From assembly GCF_039544105.1 (NCBI RefSeq), contig NZ_BAABLA010000111.1: a stretch of DNA of 64,000 nucleotides. The stretch is one strand, 5' to 3'. This stretch comes from Haloechinothrix_A salitolerans (lineage in GTDB: Bacteria > Actinomycetota > Actinomycetes > Mycobacteriales > Pseudonocardiaceae). A program made the position numbers and the translations under genes. Below, in pieces: positions 1 through 8,246 of the stretch. The notes below the pieces were generated by a model that was given only the letters and a program-made list of their open reading frames with translations, did not search any database and was not told the DNA's origin. Every line of letters starts with the position of its first letter. Positions within the stretch are counted from its first letter, which is position 1.

Positions 1-296
1 GTCCAGACGTCGGTCGTCGCGCCCGCGTCGAGCCGCTTGCCCCTGCCGCGCAGCGCGAGGTTCTTGATCTTCTTGCCCGACGGTCCATCGCTAACGACGC
101 CGCCACCGTCGTACTCCGCGAGCGGTGCACTCGGATCGCGCGCTCCGTCCTCGTAGTGCGTGTGGCCCTCGTGGCCGTCGTCGACGGTGCCACCGAGCCC
201 CAGATCGGGGTGATCATCCGACGCGTAGCTGACGGCACTGGTGGAACTGACGACCAGCGCGGCGGCGGCTATCGCGACGAGAGTCCTGCGTTTCAT
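1..296 (-). CDS. Secreted protein, 3' part outside window
   Basis: The gene runs off the left edge; only about 98 N-terminal residues are visible. The start ATG follows a very strong ribosome site (GGGAGGAGGAAG). The first 27 or so residues form a signal peptide: MKRR, then a hydrophobic Ala/Val/Leu stretch, ending near SAVSYA. A His/Asp-rich segment follows (DDHPDLG, DDGHEGHTHYEDG). After that comes a basic stretch ending in GKRLDAGATTDVW, which resembles the beginning of LVIVD-type beta-propeller secreted proteins. That family link is only a memory-based guess. The His/Asp-rich segment could bind metal, but this is inference. Confidence 0.75.
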   Translation of the reverse strand, partial: MKRRTLVAIAAAALVVSSTSAVSYASDDHPDLGLGGTVDDGHEGHTHYEDGARDPSAPLAEYDGGGVVSDGPSGKKIKNLALRGRGKRLDAGATTDVW

Positions 297-528
297 CTGC
301 TTCCTCCTCCCGCGGCAGGAGGGTCGCGCTCCCGCCGTCGACGTCGACTCCCCCACGAAACAGTCGTTGATCGTGTGTCCTATGTCACGCAACTCACACA
401 AATGGAGCACAAGTACGCATTCATAAGAATCAGCAGCAGCCCCCCGTGCTGCGGATTTCACTCGTCGTGCGTGCCTGGTGATTGTTCGTGACACTGGGGT
501 CGGGGCCTGCTCGAGGGAAGGAGGCACC

Positions 529-1497
529 GTGCGGCCGGTTCGGCTCGCGCTCGCGGGCGACACCATGCTTGGCAGAGGGGTAGCCGAGCGGCTGCACGAG
601 GTCGGGCCGCCCGGACTGTTCGCGCCCGAGGTCAGGACGATCATGGCCGAAGCGGACCTCGTCGTGCTCAACCTGGAGTGCTGCGTATCCCAGCGCGGCG
701 CGCGGTGGGATCCCGGTCGCAAGCCGTTCCACTTCCGCGCGCCACCCCGGGCCGTTGAGACGTTGACCTGGCTCGGCGTTGACTGCGTGACGCTGGCCAA
801 CAACCACGCGCTCGATTACGGCGTCAAGGCGCTCACCGACACCATCACGCACCTCGAACAGGCGGGTATCCAGTGGGTAGGCGCTGGTCCTGACGCCGAG
901 GCGGCGCGCGCCGGGACGGTGCTGCACGCCCATGGCCAGCGGGTCGGAGTGCTCGGCGTGGCCGATCACCCAAGCGACTTCGCCGCGGGGGTGGACCGGC
1001 CAGGCACCGCCTACGCCGACCTCTGGACGGGCGTCACCGACTGGCTCACGGACCGGGTCCGCTCGCTCGCCGCCGCGAACGACATCGTGCTGGTCACGCC
1101 GCACTGGGGTCCGAACATGACGTCATCACCCATCCGCCACGTGCGCCGCGCCGCCCGCACGCTCGTGGACGCGGGTGCCACGCTCATCGCGGGGCACTCC
1201 GCGCACGTGGTGCACGGCGTCGCCAACCGCGTGCTCTATGACCTCGGCGACTTCATCGACGACTACGTGGTCGACCCGGTACTGCGCAATGACCTCAGCC
1301 TGTTGTTCCTTGTCGACGTCGACGCTGACGGCCCGGTGCGCCTTGAGGCGTGCCCGCTGACACTGGAACCGGCTTACACCCGGCTAGCGCGTGGCCTCGA
1401 CGTCCGGTGGCTGCGCAGCCGCTTCACGTCCGCGTGCCGGGAACTCGGCACGCCCGTGAACTGGCACGACGGACGGTTGGTCGTGGAGTGGCGCTAG
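529..1497 (+). CDS. CapA family (PGA_cap) metallophosphatase-fold protein
   Basis: The 322-residue protein reads as a PGA_cap/CapA domain over nearly its full length. Visible motifs are LALAGDTMLGRG at the N-terminus, NLECCVS, ANNHALDYG, TPHWGPN and AGHSAHVVHG. These are the metal-binding positions of the calcineurin-like fold in this family. CapA relatives act in poly-gamma-glutamate or peptidoglycan-linked processes, but the substrate cannot be read from sequence. The GTG start was chosen because GGGAAGGAGG sits just upstream; the frame is open further 5' without a better site. No signal peptide is seen. The stop codon overlaps the stop of the convergent acyl-CoA ligase gene (shared CTAG). 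Confidence 0.85.
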   Translation: MRPVRLALAGDTMLGRGVAERLHEVGPPGLFAPEVRTIMAEADLVVLNLECCVSQRGARWDPGRKPFHFRAPPRAVETLTWLGVDCVTLANNHALDYGVKALTDTITHLEQAGIQWVGAGPDAEAARAGTVLHAHGQRVGVLGVADHPSDFAAGVDRPGTAYADLWTGVTDWLTDRVRSLAAANDIVLVTPHWGPNMTSSPIRHVRRAARTLVDAGATLIAGHSAHVVHGVANRVLYDLGDFIDDYVVDPVLRNDLSLLFLVDVDADGPVRLEACPLTLEPAYTRLARGLDVRWLRSRFTSACRELGTPVNWHDGRLVVEWR

Positions 1498-3311
1498 ACC
1501 CGCACCTCGCCACCAGCGACCTGTGCCGGGTACTCCTCGTAAAACGGTACGTAGCCCTCGCCCGGCCCGGCGAGCACATAGAGCGGGTCGCTCACCTCGC
1601 TGGTGTCGTAGCCCTGGTCGCGCAGGTCGACCTTGCGGCTCTTGAACGTCGACGTCTGCTCCACCTCGTCGATGAGCCGCACGAACAGCGGCACCGCGTA
1701 GCTGGGCAGGTGATCGAGCAGGTGCTTGGCCAACGACGCGCCATCGAACCGCGCGCCGTCCGCGAGCTTGATCGCGGCCATGCCCGCCTTGCCGTCGGTA
1801 CCGGCCACCTCTACGCCATAGACGACGGCCTGCTCCACGTCAGGGTGCTCCGCGACAGCCGCCTCAACCTCGGTGGTCGCGACGTTCTCGCCCTTCCAGC
1901 GGAACGTGTCGCCGAGCCGGTCGGCGAACGCGACGTGGTTGAAGCCCTGCTTGCGCACCAGGTCGCCGGTGTTGAACCAGCAGTCGCCGGACCTGAAGGC
2001 GTCTCTGAGCAGCTTGCGCTCGGTGGCGTCCGGGTCGGTGTAGCCGTCGAACGGTGCACGGTTCGTCACCTTCGTGACCAGCAGCCCGACGTCGCCGGTA
2101 CGGACCTTGCGCAGCTTGCCCTTAGCGTCGCGCACCGGCTGCTCGGTGGCGGGGTCGTACTCGACGATCGCGAACGGCAGCGGGCACACGCCCGCGGTGC
2201 GGTCGATGTTGAGCGCGTTGACGAACGCGACGTTGCACTCGCTCGCACCATAGAACTCCGCGATCCGCTCGATGCCGAACCGCTCGGTGAACTCGCCCCA
2301 CAGCTCCGGTCGCAGCCCGTTGCCGACGACGACGCGCACCTGGTGTTGCTTTTCGGCCTCGCGCACCGGCTGGTTCAGCAGGTAGCGGCACAGCTCACCG
2401 ATGTAGCAGAACGCGGTGGAGCGGGTGAGCACGACGTCGTCCCAGAACCGCGACGCCGAGAACGACTTGCCGAGCGCCAGCGTCGCGCCCGCCGCGAGCA
2501 CCGACGAGAGCGAGACCGTCAGCGCGTTGTTGTGGTAGAGCGGCAGACAGCAGTACAGGGTGTCGTCAGTGCGCAGTCGCACGCCGAGGCCACCGAGGCC
2601 GGTCATGCTCTTCAGCCAGCGCAGGTGAGACATGGCGCTGGCCTTCGGCATGCCGGTGGTGCCCGAGGTGAAGATGTAGAACGCCGTCTGGTTGGCGGTG
2701 ATCTCCGCGCACCGCGGCGGGTTCGCCTCGCTGGCGTCGGCGGCGAGCTCGTCGAGGTCCTGGTGCCCTGACAACCGGTCAGCCTGCTTGGCGAGCCCGA
2801 TGACCTTGCCGTTGATCTCACCGCTCGGCAGCGAGTCGAGAGCTTCCCGGCACTCCGCCCCGACCACGAAGACCGTGCTGTCCAGCAGTTTCTGGCTGTG
2901 GTTGAGGACGTCGCCGCGCTGGTTGTAGTTGAGCATGCCAGCGACCGCGCCCAGCTTGACGGCGGCGAGCGCGACCAGCATCGTCTCCGGCCGGTTCGAC
3001 GCCAACACACCGACGACCGACCCCTGGCCGACGCCATGCTGAGCGAAGACGTCCGCGTACCGGTTCACCCGAGCGTTCGCCTCGCCGTAGGTGATCTCGG
3101 ACTCGCCGAACCGCAAGAAGGGCCGTTCCGGGTGCTTGGCGGCGGCGTCCTGGAAGACGCGACCGAGCGACGCCTTGCTGCCCGAGCGCATCGTCGCGAG
3201 GCCGAGCGCGCCCCGGGCCATCTTCGGCATGTCCGGCGCGAGCTTCGGCAACGACCGAATGACGTCGGTGAACCGGACCCTGCGCGCCACTTCTCGCTCT
3301 GACGTCTCCAT
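1494..3311 (-). CDS. fadD6: Long-chain acyl-CoA synthetase, FadD6-like
   Basis: The 605-residue ANL-superfamily enzyme should activate fatty acids to acyl-CoA through an acyl-adenylate. The AMP-binding motif YIFTSGTTGMPKAS is clear. FYGASECN, the GDCWFNTGDL region and DRLGDTFRWKGENVAT carry the remaining ATP-binding and hinge motifs. The sequence closely follows mycobacterial FadD6 (for example LPLYHNNALTVSLSS and VGNGLRPELW), the branch related to very-long-chain acyl-CoA synthetases and FATP transporters. An upstream in-frame start would add 14 residues. The chosen ATG (METSERE...) has AAGGTGG at proper spacing. It is monocistronic and convergent with the CapA-like gene. Confidence 0.93.
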   Translation of the reverse strand: METSEREVARRVRFTDVIRSLPKLAPDMPKMARGALGLATMRSGSKASLGRVFQDAAAKHPERPFLRFGESEITYGEANARVNRYADVFAQHGVGQGSVVGVLASNRPETMLVALAAVKLGAVAGMLNYNQRGDVLNHSQKLLDSTVFVVGAECREALDSLPSGEINGKVIGLAKQADRLSGHQDLDELAADASEANPPRCAEITANQTAFYIFTSGTTGMPKASAMSHLRWLKSMTGLGGLGVRLRTDDTLYCCLPLYHNNALTVSLSSVLAAGATLALGKSFSASRFWDDVVLTRSTAFCYIGELCRYLLNQPVREAEKQHQVRVVVGNGLRPELWGEFTERFGIERIAEFYGASECNVAFVNALNIDRTAGVCPLPFAIVEYDPATEQPVRDAKGKLRKVRTGDVGLLVTKVTNRAPFDGYTDPDATERKLLRDAFRSGDCWFNTGDLVRKQGFNHVAFADRLGDTFRWKGENVATTEVEAAVAEHPDVEQAVVYGVEVAGTDGKAGMAAIKLADGARFDGASLAKHLLDHLPSYAVPLFVRLIDEVEQTSTFKSRKVDLRDQGYDTSEVSDPLYVLAGPGEGYVPFYEEYPAQVAGGEVRV

Positions 3312-3682
3312 GGACGGCCACCTTACTGGCGAGTAGCCATGGGAGCGCAAGTGTGAGTTCGTTCATGCAGGTCAATCCGCGTCGGGATTGTGGGTTTCGC
3401 GTGGTTGACGGGGCATCGTTCGTGACCAACGGCATAAGGCAGCCCACCCACGCCACCCGGCGACGACCCACCCTTCTAACCACCGCCCGTCTAGCCGCCG
3501 CACGGCACAGCGCTCGCCTGCTCACGCTGCGCGCTGCGCCACTCACGACGGACAATGGCGCCACGCCGTACAGCGAACACGGCCTCCGCGAGGCCGTCGC
3601 GGCACCACGACGCCCACCGCGCCATCGCGACCGGACCCGCGATCACCCGACAACCAGAAGATCACCGAGGAGGACATCCGCC
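3312..3682. other. Intergenic region between divergent fadD6-like and dodecin genes
   Basis: This 371-bp gap separates two divergently transcribed genes and presumably holds both promoters. I see no convincing gene or strong hairpin. An open frame runs through it into dodecin, but its predicted product (Arg/Pro/Ala-rich) looks non-coding. Dodecin has its own ribosome site. Confidence 0.5.
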
Positions 3683-3898
3683 ATGGCAGATCACACCTAC
3701 CGCGTCAGCGAGATCGTCGGCTCGTCCAGTGAGAGCTTGGACGACGCTATTCGAGGCGGCATCCGCCGCGCGTCGCAAACGTTGCGTGAACTCGACTGGT
3801 TCGAGGTCACCGAGATCAGAGGCCACATCGTCGACGGCGACGTCGGGCATTTTCAGGTGGGGATGAAGGTCGGGTTCCGACTCGAAGCGCCCGAGTGA
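3683..3898 (+). CDS. Dodecin family flavin-binding protein
   Basis: The 71-residue protein has the length and sequence of dodecin. It begins MADHTYRVSEIVGSS, has the ASQTLRELDWFEVTEI segment with the flavin-stacking Trp, and ends with the GHFQVGMKVGFRLE strand. Dodecins form hollow dodecamers that store or buffer flavins (riboflavin, FMN) and sometimes CoA. The start ATG follows GAGGAGG. It is a single-gene unit with a convergent neighbour 54 bp downstream. Confidence 0.95.
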   Translation: MADHTYRVSEIVGSSSESLDDAIRGGIRRASQTLRELDWFEVTEIRGHIVDGDVGHFQVGMKVGFRLEAPE

Positions 3899-3952
3899 TG
3901 TCGCGCGGCTGGCGCGCCGGACAACAGCATCGCACCCACGCAACCGCCACCG

Positions 3953-4423
3953 CTACCGCCGCAACCGCCATGGCGCGACGAACCACAGATACGTGAACGC
4001 GAGCGCGGCGCCAACCGCCAGCAAGATCATCGCCACGGTCCCGAACACGACCTTGCCGATCAGCGCGACGGTCACCATCACCGCGCATGCGAGACAACCG
4101 AGGCCCATCAACACCAGACGATTCCCCCTGCGCAAGATCTCGCGCCGACGTCCGGCGCGGAACAGCACACGGTGCCATGCGGCGGGTGCGCTCAGCAGCG
4201 CCGTTGACAACACGGCGAGCACGACCGCGACCAGGTGCAACGACTTCTCGAACGTCCCGATCTCCTTGAACGTCTGAGTGAACACGACGGCGAGGAGGAA
4301 GCCAAACAGGATCTGCACCCCGGCTTGCGCGACGCGCAACTCACCGAGCAGCTCGGCGACGTTGCGGGTCAGCCGTTGGTGCTCCGGCTCGTGATAGTGG
4401 TGGTGATGGTCAGCGTCCGGCAT
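3953..4423 (-). CDS. DUF6328 family membrane protein
   Basis: The 156-residue protein has a His-rich N-terminus (DADHHHHYHEPEH) and a conserved NVAELLGELRVAQAGVQILFGFLLAV segment typical of DUF6328. Four hydrophobic helices are predicted at about residues 36-55, 62-82, 105-122 and 126-148. It ends in a short basic tail. Function is unknown. It lies 39 bp downstream of the 2H phosphoesterase gene on the same strand and may be co-transcribed with it. The N-terminal His run could bind metal, which is inference only. Confidence 0.8.
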   Translation of the reverse strand: MPDADHHHHYHEPEHQRLTRNVAELLGELRVAQAGVQILFGFLLAVVFTQTFKEIGTFEKSLHLVAVVLAVLSTALLSAPAAWHRVLFRAGRRREILRRGNRLVLMGLGCLACAVMVTVALIGKVVFGTVAMILLAVGAALAFTYLWFVAPWRLRR

Positions 4424-4462
4424 GGTGGCGAATACCTCCCAAGCAACGCGGCAAAACGCCGT

Positions 4463-4987
4463 TCACGGCAGCACCGCCAGCGGCCATACCCGCCCAGTCG
4501 CACTGTCGATCAACGCCGCACGGTTCACCCTCACGGTCAGCGGCAGGACGTCGTAGATCGCGGCGGCGACCGCGGGCAACGCGTCCAACCGCGCCCGGTT
4601 CGCCAGCGACAAGTGCGGCAGCCAGCGGTCGATCTCGTAGTGCTTGTGTACGACGGCGCCGGTGCGCCGCACCGCCTCAACCACACGATGCTGCCGCGCG
4701 ACCAGCCCGTCGGGCACGGCGGGTACCAGGCACACCCGCCCTCGACGGAAAGAGCCGAGCGCGTCAAACGTGAGATCGAAGGGCTCATAGCCGGGTACTT
4801 CGTCGACGGCGGTGCGCACGGCGTCAGCATCCCAGTGCAGTAACACCACGTAGCTCAGGTGCGGATGGTGCTGGCCGTGCGTGTGGGAGCGCAACGTCGG
4901 CACGCCTTCGGACTCGATGCGGTCCCAGAGGTTCCTGATCGACCGCTGTGATTTCCCGTCGAACAGCAAACACACCCCGAGCGCCAT
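4463..4987 (-). CDS. 2'-5' RNA ligase / 2H phosphoesterase family protein
   Basis: The 174-residue protein carries the two HxS motifs that define the 2H phosphoesterase fold: HPHLSY near residue 42 and LPHLSLA near residue 124. They are separated by about 80 residues, as usual in LigT/ThpR-like proteins. The family includes 2'-5' RNA ligases and cyclic phosphodiesterases acting on RNA or nucleotide 2',3'-cyclic phosphates; the substrate here is unknown. A 16-bp inverted repeat lies 28 bp upstream and separates it from the YciI-like gene. Confidence 0.82.
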   Translation of the reverse strand: MALGVCLLFDGKSQRSIRNLWDRIESEGVPTLRSHTHGQHHPHLSYVVLLHWDADAVRTAVDEVPGYEPFDLTFDALGSFRRGRVCLVPAVPDGLVARQHRVVEAVRRTGAVVHKHYEIDRWLPHLSLANRARLDALPAVAAAIYDVLPLTVRVNRAALIDSATGRVWPLAVLP

Positions 4988-5014
4988 GGTTCGACGGTAA
5001 GCCAGGCAGAGGTG

Positions 5015-5060
5015 ACCCGCGAAGTGCGACTACCCCCAGTAACAGTCGCACTTCGCGGGT
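5015..5060. terminator. Perfect 16-bp inverted repeat, probable terminator or intergenic palindrome
   Basis: ACCCGCGAAGTGCGAC and its exact reverse complement are separated by a 14-nt loop. The element lies just past the stop of the YciI-like gene (reading leftwards) and before the start of the 2H phosphoesterase gene. No T-run follows either arm. It could stop transcription without a U-tract or be one copy of a dispersed intergenic palindrome; no second copy was seen in this window. Confidence 0.7.
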
Positions 5061-5073
5061 GGCGTGGACCGGT

Positions 5074-5499
5074 TCAGCCGCCGTGCCGCACAGCGACGCG
5101 CTCGCGCAGCCGCTCCTCCTGCTCCCGGAGCTCCGGCGTGAACTCCTCGCCGAAGTCGTCGGCCTCGAAGATCTTGCGCACCTCCACCTCGCCGTCGACG
5201 AACGGAATGCCACGCGCCCACGAAACAGCCTCTTCTCGCGAGGCCACCTCAAGCACCCAGAAGCCCGCGACCAGAGTTCGAGGGTCGCCGAATGGCCCCT
5301 CGGTGACGGCTGCCGTGCCGCCCGAGAAGGTCACCCGGGCGGCGCTAGAGCTCGGGTGCAGGCCCTCGCCGCTGACAAGCACCCCAGCGTTGACCATCTT
5401 CTCGTTGTACGCGCCCATGTCTGCCAGTTCCCGCTCGCTGGGCATGACGCCCTGCTCGGAGTCGGCGGTTGCCTTGACGATCAGCATGTAGCGGCCCAT
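5074..5499 (-). CDS. YciI/DGPF-domain protein
   Basis: The 141-residue protein is a YCII-related (DGPF) domain protein: MGRYMLIVKA at the start, then EGLHPSSSAARV, TEGPFGDPRTLVAGFWVLEV and a C-terminal E-rich helix. YciI-like domains form ferredoxin-like dimers. In actinobacteria they often sit beside ECF sigma factors, but none is present here. The biochemical role is unknown. The ATG has AAGGAG at 7 nt. The gene is divergent from dusB across a 195-bp gap. Confidence 0.88.
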   Translation of the reverse strand: MGRYMLIVKATADSEQGVMPSERELADMGAYNEKMVNAGVLVSGEGLHPSSSAARVTFSGGTAAVTEGPFGDPRTLVAGFWVLEVASREEAVSWARGIPFVDGEVEVRKIFEADDFGEEFTPELREQEERLRERVAVRHGG

Positions 5500-5694
5500 T
5501 GTTCTGCTCCTTCGTATCCGTCGCGGCGAGCCACCGTGGCTCGCTCCGTGCTTTCAACCGGAACGTCGGAGCAGGCGGCTCCGCTTCGACATCGCCGCCG
5601 AACTTTCCTCGAACTTTTTCGCGGCGAATGGTTCACCGCAGGTAGGAGCACCACCGTGTACGCCATCGGGGTCACGACCGTTAGCCTGGAGGGC

Positions 5695-6828
5695 GTGCCT
5701 GTTACGACGTCATCGCTACGGATCGGCCCCTTCGAAGTCGACCCGCCAGTCGTGCTCGCACCGATGGCCGGGATCACCAACCGCGCGTTCCGGCAACTCT
5801 GCCAGTCCTACGGCGCCGGCCTGTACGTGTGCGAGATGATCACCGCACGCGCCGTTGTGGAGCGACACCCGGGCACGATGCACATGATGAGCTTCGCGCC
5901 GGGAGAGTACCCGCGGTCGATGCAGCTCTACGGCGTCGATCCGAACACCATGCGCGAGGCCATCAAGATCATCCTCGGTGAGGGACTCGCCGACCACATC
6001 GACGCCAACTTCGGCTGCCCGGTCGCGAAGGTCACGCGGAAGGGCGGCGGCGCGGCGCTGCCGTACAAGCGCAAGCTGTTCGGCGACATCGTCAAGGCGT
6101 CGGTCGAGGCGGCCGAGCCGTACGGCGCGCCGTTCACCGTCAAGTTCCGCGTCGGCATCGACGACGAGCACCACACCTACCTCGACGCTGGCCGTATCGC
6201 CGAGGCCGAGGGCGCGGCGTCCGTCGCACTGCACGCGCGCACCGCAGCACAGCGCTACTCCGGCCAGGCCGACTGGTCGCACGTCGCACGGCTGAAGGAG
6301 GCCGTGACGTCGATTCCCGTGCTGGGCAACGGCGACATCTTCACCGCGGACGACGCGCTGCGCATGGTCGCCGAGACCGGATGCGACGGCGTCGTCGTCG
6401 GGCGCGGCTGCCTTGGCCGGCCGTGGCTGTTCGGGGAGTTGGAGGCCGCCTTCGCTGGGAGGCCGGTGCCGGAGGGTCCGAACCTCGGCGAGGTGGCGCG
6501 GGTGCTGCGGCGGCACGCCGAACTGCTCGTCGAGCACGACGGCCACGACAAAGCCATGCGTGACCTGCGCAAACATATGGCGTGGTACTTCATGGGCTTC
6601 CCTGTCGGCTCCGAGTTGCGCCGCGAGTTCGCCATGATCACCAGCCTCGACGTCCTCGACGAGCTGATCGAGCGACTCGACCACGACGCGCCGTTCCCCG
6701 CGGCGGCGACCGGGCCGAGGGGTAGGCAGGGTTCGCCCGGCAAGGTCACCCTGCCGCACGGTTGGCTGGACGACCCGGACGATCCGTGCGTTCCGGCCGG
6801 TGCGGACATGATGCACAGCGGCGGCTAG
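5695..6828 (+). CDS. dusB: tRNA-dihydrouridine synthase
   Basis: The 377-residue protein is a flavin-dependent Dus enzyme reducing uridines in tRNA D-loops. It shows LAPMAGITNRAFR (FMN site), MQLYGVDP, the active-site region NFGCPVAKVTRKGGGAAL with the catalytic Cys, FRVGIDDEH, LHARTAAQRYSGQADW, GNGDIFTADDA and GVVVGRGCLGRPWLF. The C-terminal helical RNA-binding domain follows, then a short acidic extension. The GTG start has CTGGAGGG upstream. It corresponds to the dus gene that starts the conserved Rv0823c-Rv0814c block in M. tuberculosis. Confidence 0.95.
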   Translation: MPVTTSSLRIGPFEVDPPVVLAPMAGITNRAFRQLCQSYGAGLYVCEMITARAVVERHPGTMHMMSFAPGEYPRSMQLYGVDPNTMREAIKIILGEGLADHIDANFGCPVAKVTRKGGGAALPYKRKLFGDIVKASVEAAEPYGAPFTVKFRVGIDDEHHTYLDAGRIAEAEGAASVALHARTAAQRYSGQADWSHVARLKEAVTSIPVLGNGDIFTADDALRMVAETGCDGVVVGRGCLGRPWLFGELEAAFAGRPVPEGPNLGEVARVLRRHAELLVEHDGHDKAMRDLRKHMAWYFMGFPVGSELRREFAMITSLDVLDELIERLDHDAPFPAAATGPRGRQGSPGKVTLPHGWLDDPDDPCVPAGADMMHSGG

Positions 6829-7131
6829 ACCAGCCGACACGCCGGTACAAGCCAGAATTCAAGGCCTAGGTATGAAATTCAGGCTGGCGTGTTCACAACT
6901 CCCACAAAGGTTGCCCTCCAATCGAGTGATATTCCCTCACCGGTCGTCCCGTTAGCTCAAGACGTCGGTCCTACCCGACGACAACAAAGTCGTGGCACAC
7001 GGTGGCAATGGATCGGCCAGCCACCGAGGGCGGCGATCGCGGAGGCCGACCCGTGCACGGCAGCGCGGCAAACCAATCCCTCCCGGGGTAACGGGCGCGC
7101 GAGATATGGCACGCACTGACTGGAGCAGAAC
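6829..7131. other. Intergenic region without recognised gene
   Basis: The 303-bp gap between dusB and the diguanylate cyclase is noticeably lower in G+C than its surroundings at its left end. A short open frame (6889-7119) encodes a low-complexity, unfamiliar sequence with no ribosome site and is not called. I looked for riboswitch-like conserved cores and recognised none. It probably contains the promoter of the GGDEF gene. Confidence 0.4.
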
Positions 7132-7977
7132 GTGACGAATCGATTGGACACGCATCCGAGCTGGCGCCCCAGCGAGACCGGCGCGTCCACACGTTCCCAA
7201 CCAATCGACGTCGACCTCGTCAACGGCCCGCGCGACACCACAGAACTTGTCGATATTCACGAGTCCATCGCGCAGGCATTCGCCACACAAGGCAGGTGGC
7301 AGCTCGCGTACTCGCACCTGACCGAGGCACTGCGGCTCGCACGCGACAGCCAGCACGTCACGCCGCTCATTCCCGAGCAGTACCAGCGGCAGGTCGACGA
7401 GTTGAAGCGGGCGCACGCGGAAGCCGTCGACGCGAGCCTGCGGGACGCGCTCACCGCGTCATACAACCGCCGCTACCTGGATCAGAAGCTGGACAAGCTC
7501 CTCGCGGAACAACGTCGCGACGGCGAAGGCATCGCCGTCGCGCTCATCGATCTCGACCACTTCAAGCAGGTCAATGACACCCACGGACATGTCGTCGGGG
7601 ACAGGGTGCTGCAGCAGGTCGTCGCGTTGCTGCAAGCTGATCTGCCCGCCGGGGCGTTCTGCGCGCGCTACGGCGGTGAGGAGTTCGTGCTCGTGCTGCC
7701 GGAGGCGAACCCGTGGTTCGCCGTCACGACGCTGGAGCGCGCGCGAGTGCGCGTCGCCGAGCACAACTGGTCGAGCATCGTGCCGGGCCTCGTCGTCACC
7801 ATCAGCGCGGGCCTCACACACCGGCCAGGTTGGGAATTGCCGCAGCGCGACGCGGAATGGCAGCTGCGCCGCGCCGACGACTTGCTCTACGCCGCCAAAC
7901 GCGCCGGAAGGAATGTCGTCGCCTACCGTAGAAGTGGCGCGATCCGAATCGCGGGGCTTGATGACAACTGCCGCTGA
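7132..7977 (+). CDS. Diguanylate cyclase (GGDEF domain)
   Basis: The 281-residue cytoplasmic protein has a short N-terminal helical region resembling one tetratricopeptide-type pair (about residues 35-90, with IAQAFATQGRWQLAYSHLTEAL). It then has a full GGDEF domain. DALTASYNRRYLD opens the domain, LIDLDHFKQVNDTHGH supplies the metal and substrate sites, and RYGGEEF (GGEEF at residues 181-185) is the active signature. Diguanylate cyclases make cyclic di-GMP from two GTP. The RxxD product-inhibition site expected five residues before GGEEF is absent. No membrane segment or EAL domain is present. The GTG start follows GGAGCAG. Confidence 0.92.
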   Translation: MTNRLDTHPSWRPSETGASTRSQPIDVDLVNGPRDTTELVDIHESIAQAFATQGRWQLAYSHLTEALRLARDSQHVTPLIPEQYQRQVDELKRAHAEAVDASLRDALTASYNRRYLDQKLDKLLAEQRRDGEGIAVALIDLDHFKQVNDTHGHVVGDRVLQQVVALLQADLPAGAFCARYGGEEFVLVLPEANPWFAVTTLERARVRVAEHNWSSIVPGLVVTISAGLTHRPGWELPQRDAEWQLRRADDLLYAAKRAGRNVVAYRRSGAIRIAGLDDNCR

Positions 7978-8246
7978 GGACGTTAGCGACTCCGCCATTT
8001 CCGGCAACAGAACGCAATGACATCGCCCGATTAGCTTACTCCATCCGGAGCAGTTCTTCTCGGACGTGCGCACATTTCGCCCGAGATTATCTACGCAGCG
8101 CCGCACTAATCGCCCAACAGTGTTCCCTCCATCACGCTGTATCCGTACGATAACGGCACGCAACGAGGGCGGGATACAACACGTCCCTCATCGCCCTGGC
8201 ACGCCAGCGGGGATCACGGCCGCTTGACACCATGATGGGAGGCTCG

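Noticed and set aside
1350..2771. 473-codon open frame antisense to the fadD6-like gene
   Set aside because: Arg/Val/Leu/Asp-rich product without family features, opposite a clearly real ligase gene; typical high-G+C antisense shadow.
5716..6840. 374-codon open frame antisense to dusB
   Set aside because: dusB is unambiguous; the antisense product is Arg/Val/Gly-rich and has no ribosome site or motif.
6889..7119. Short gene between dusB and the GGDEF gene
   Set aside because: Low-complexity product, no ribosome site, no recognisable features.
6829..7131. Riboswitch before the diguanylate cyclase
   Set aside because: No conserved core of any riboswitch class I know could be matched; only weak local pairings.
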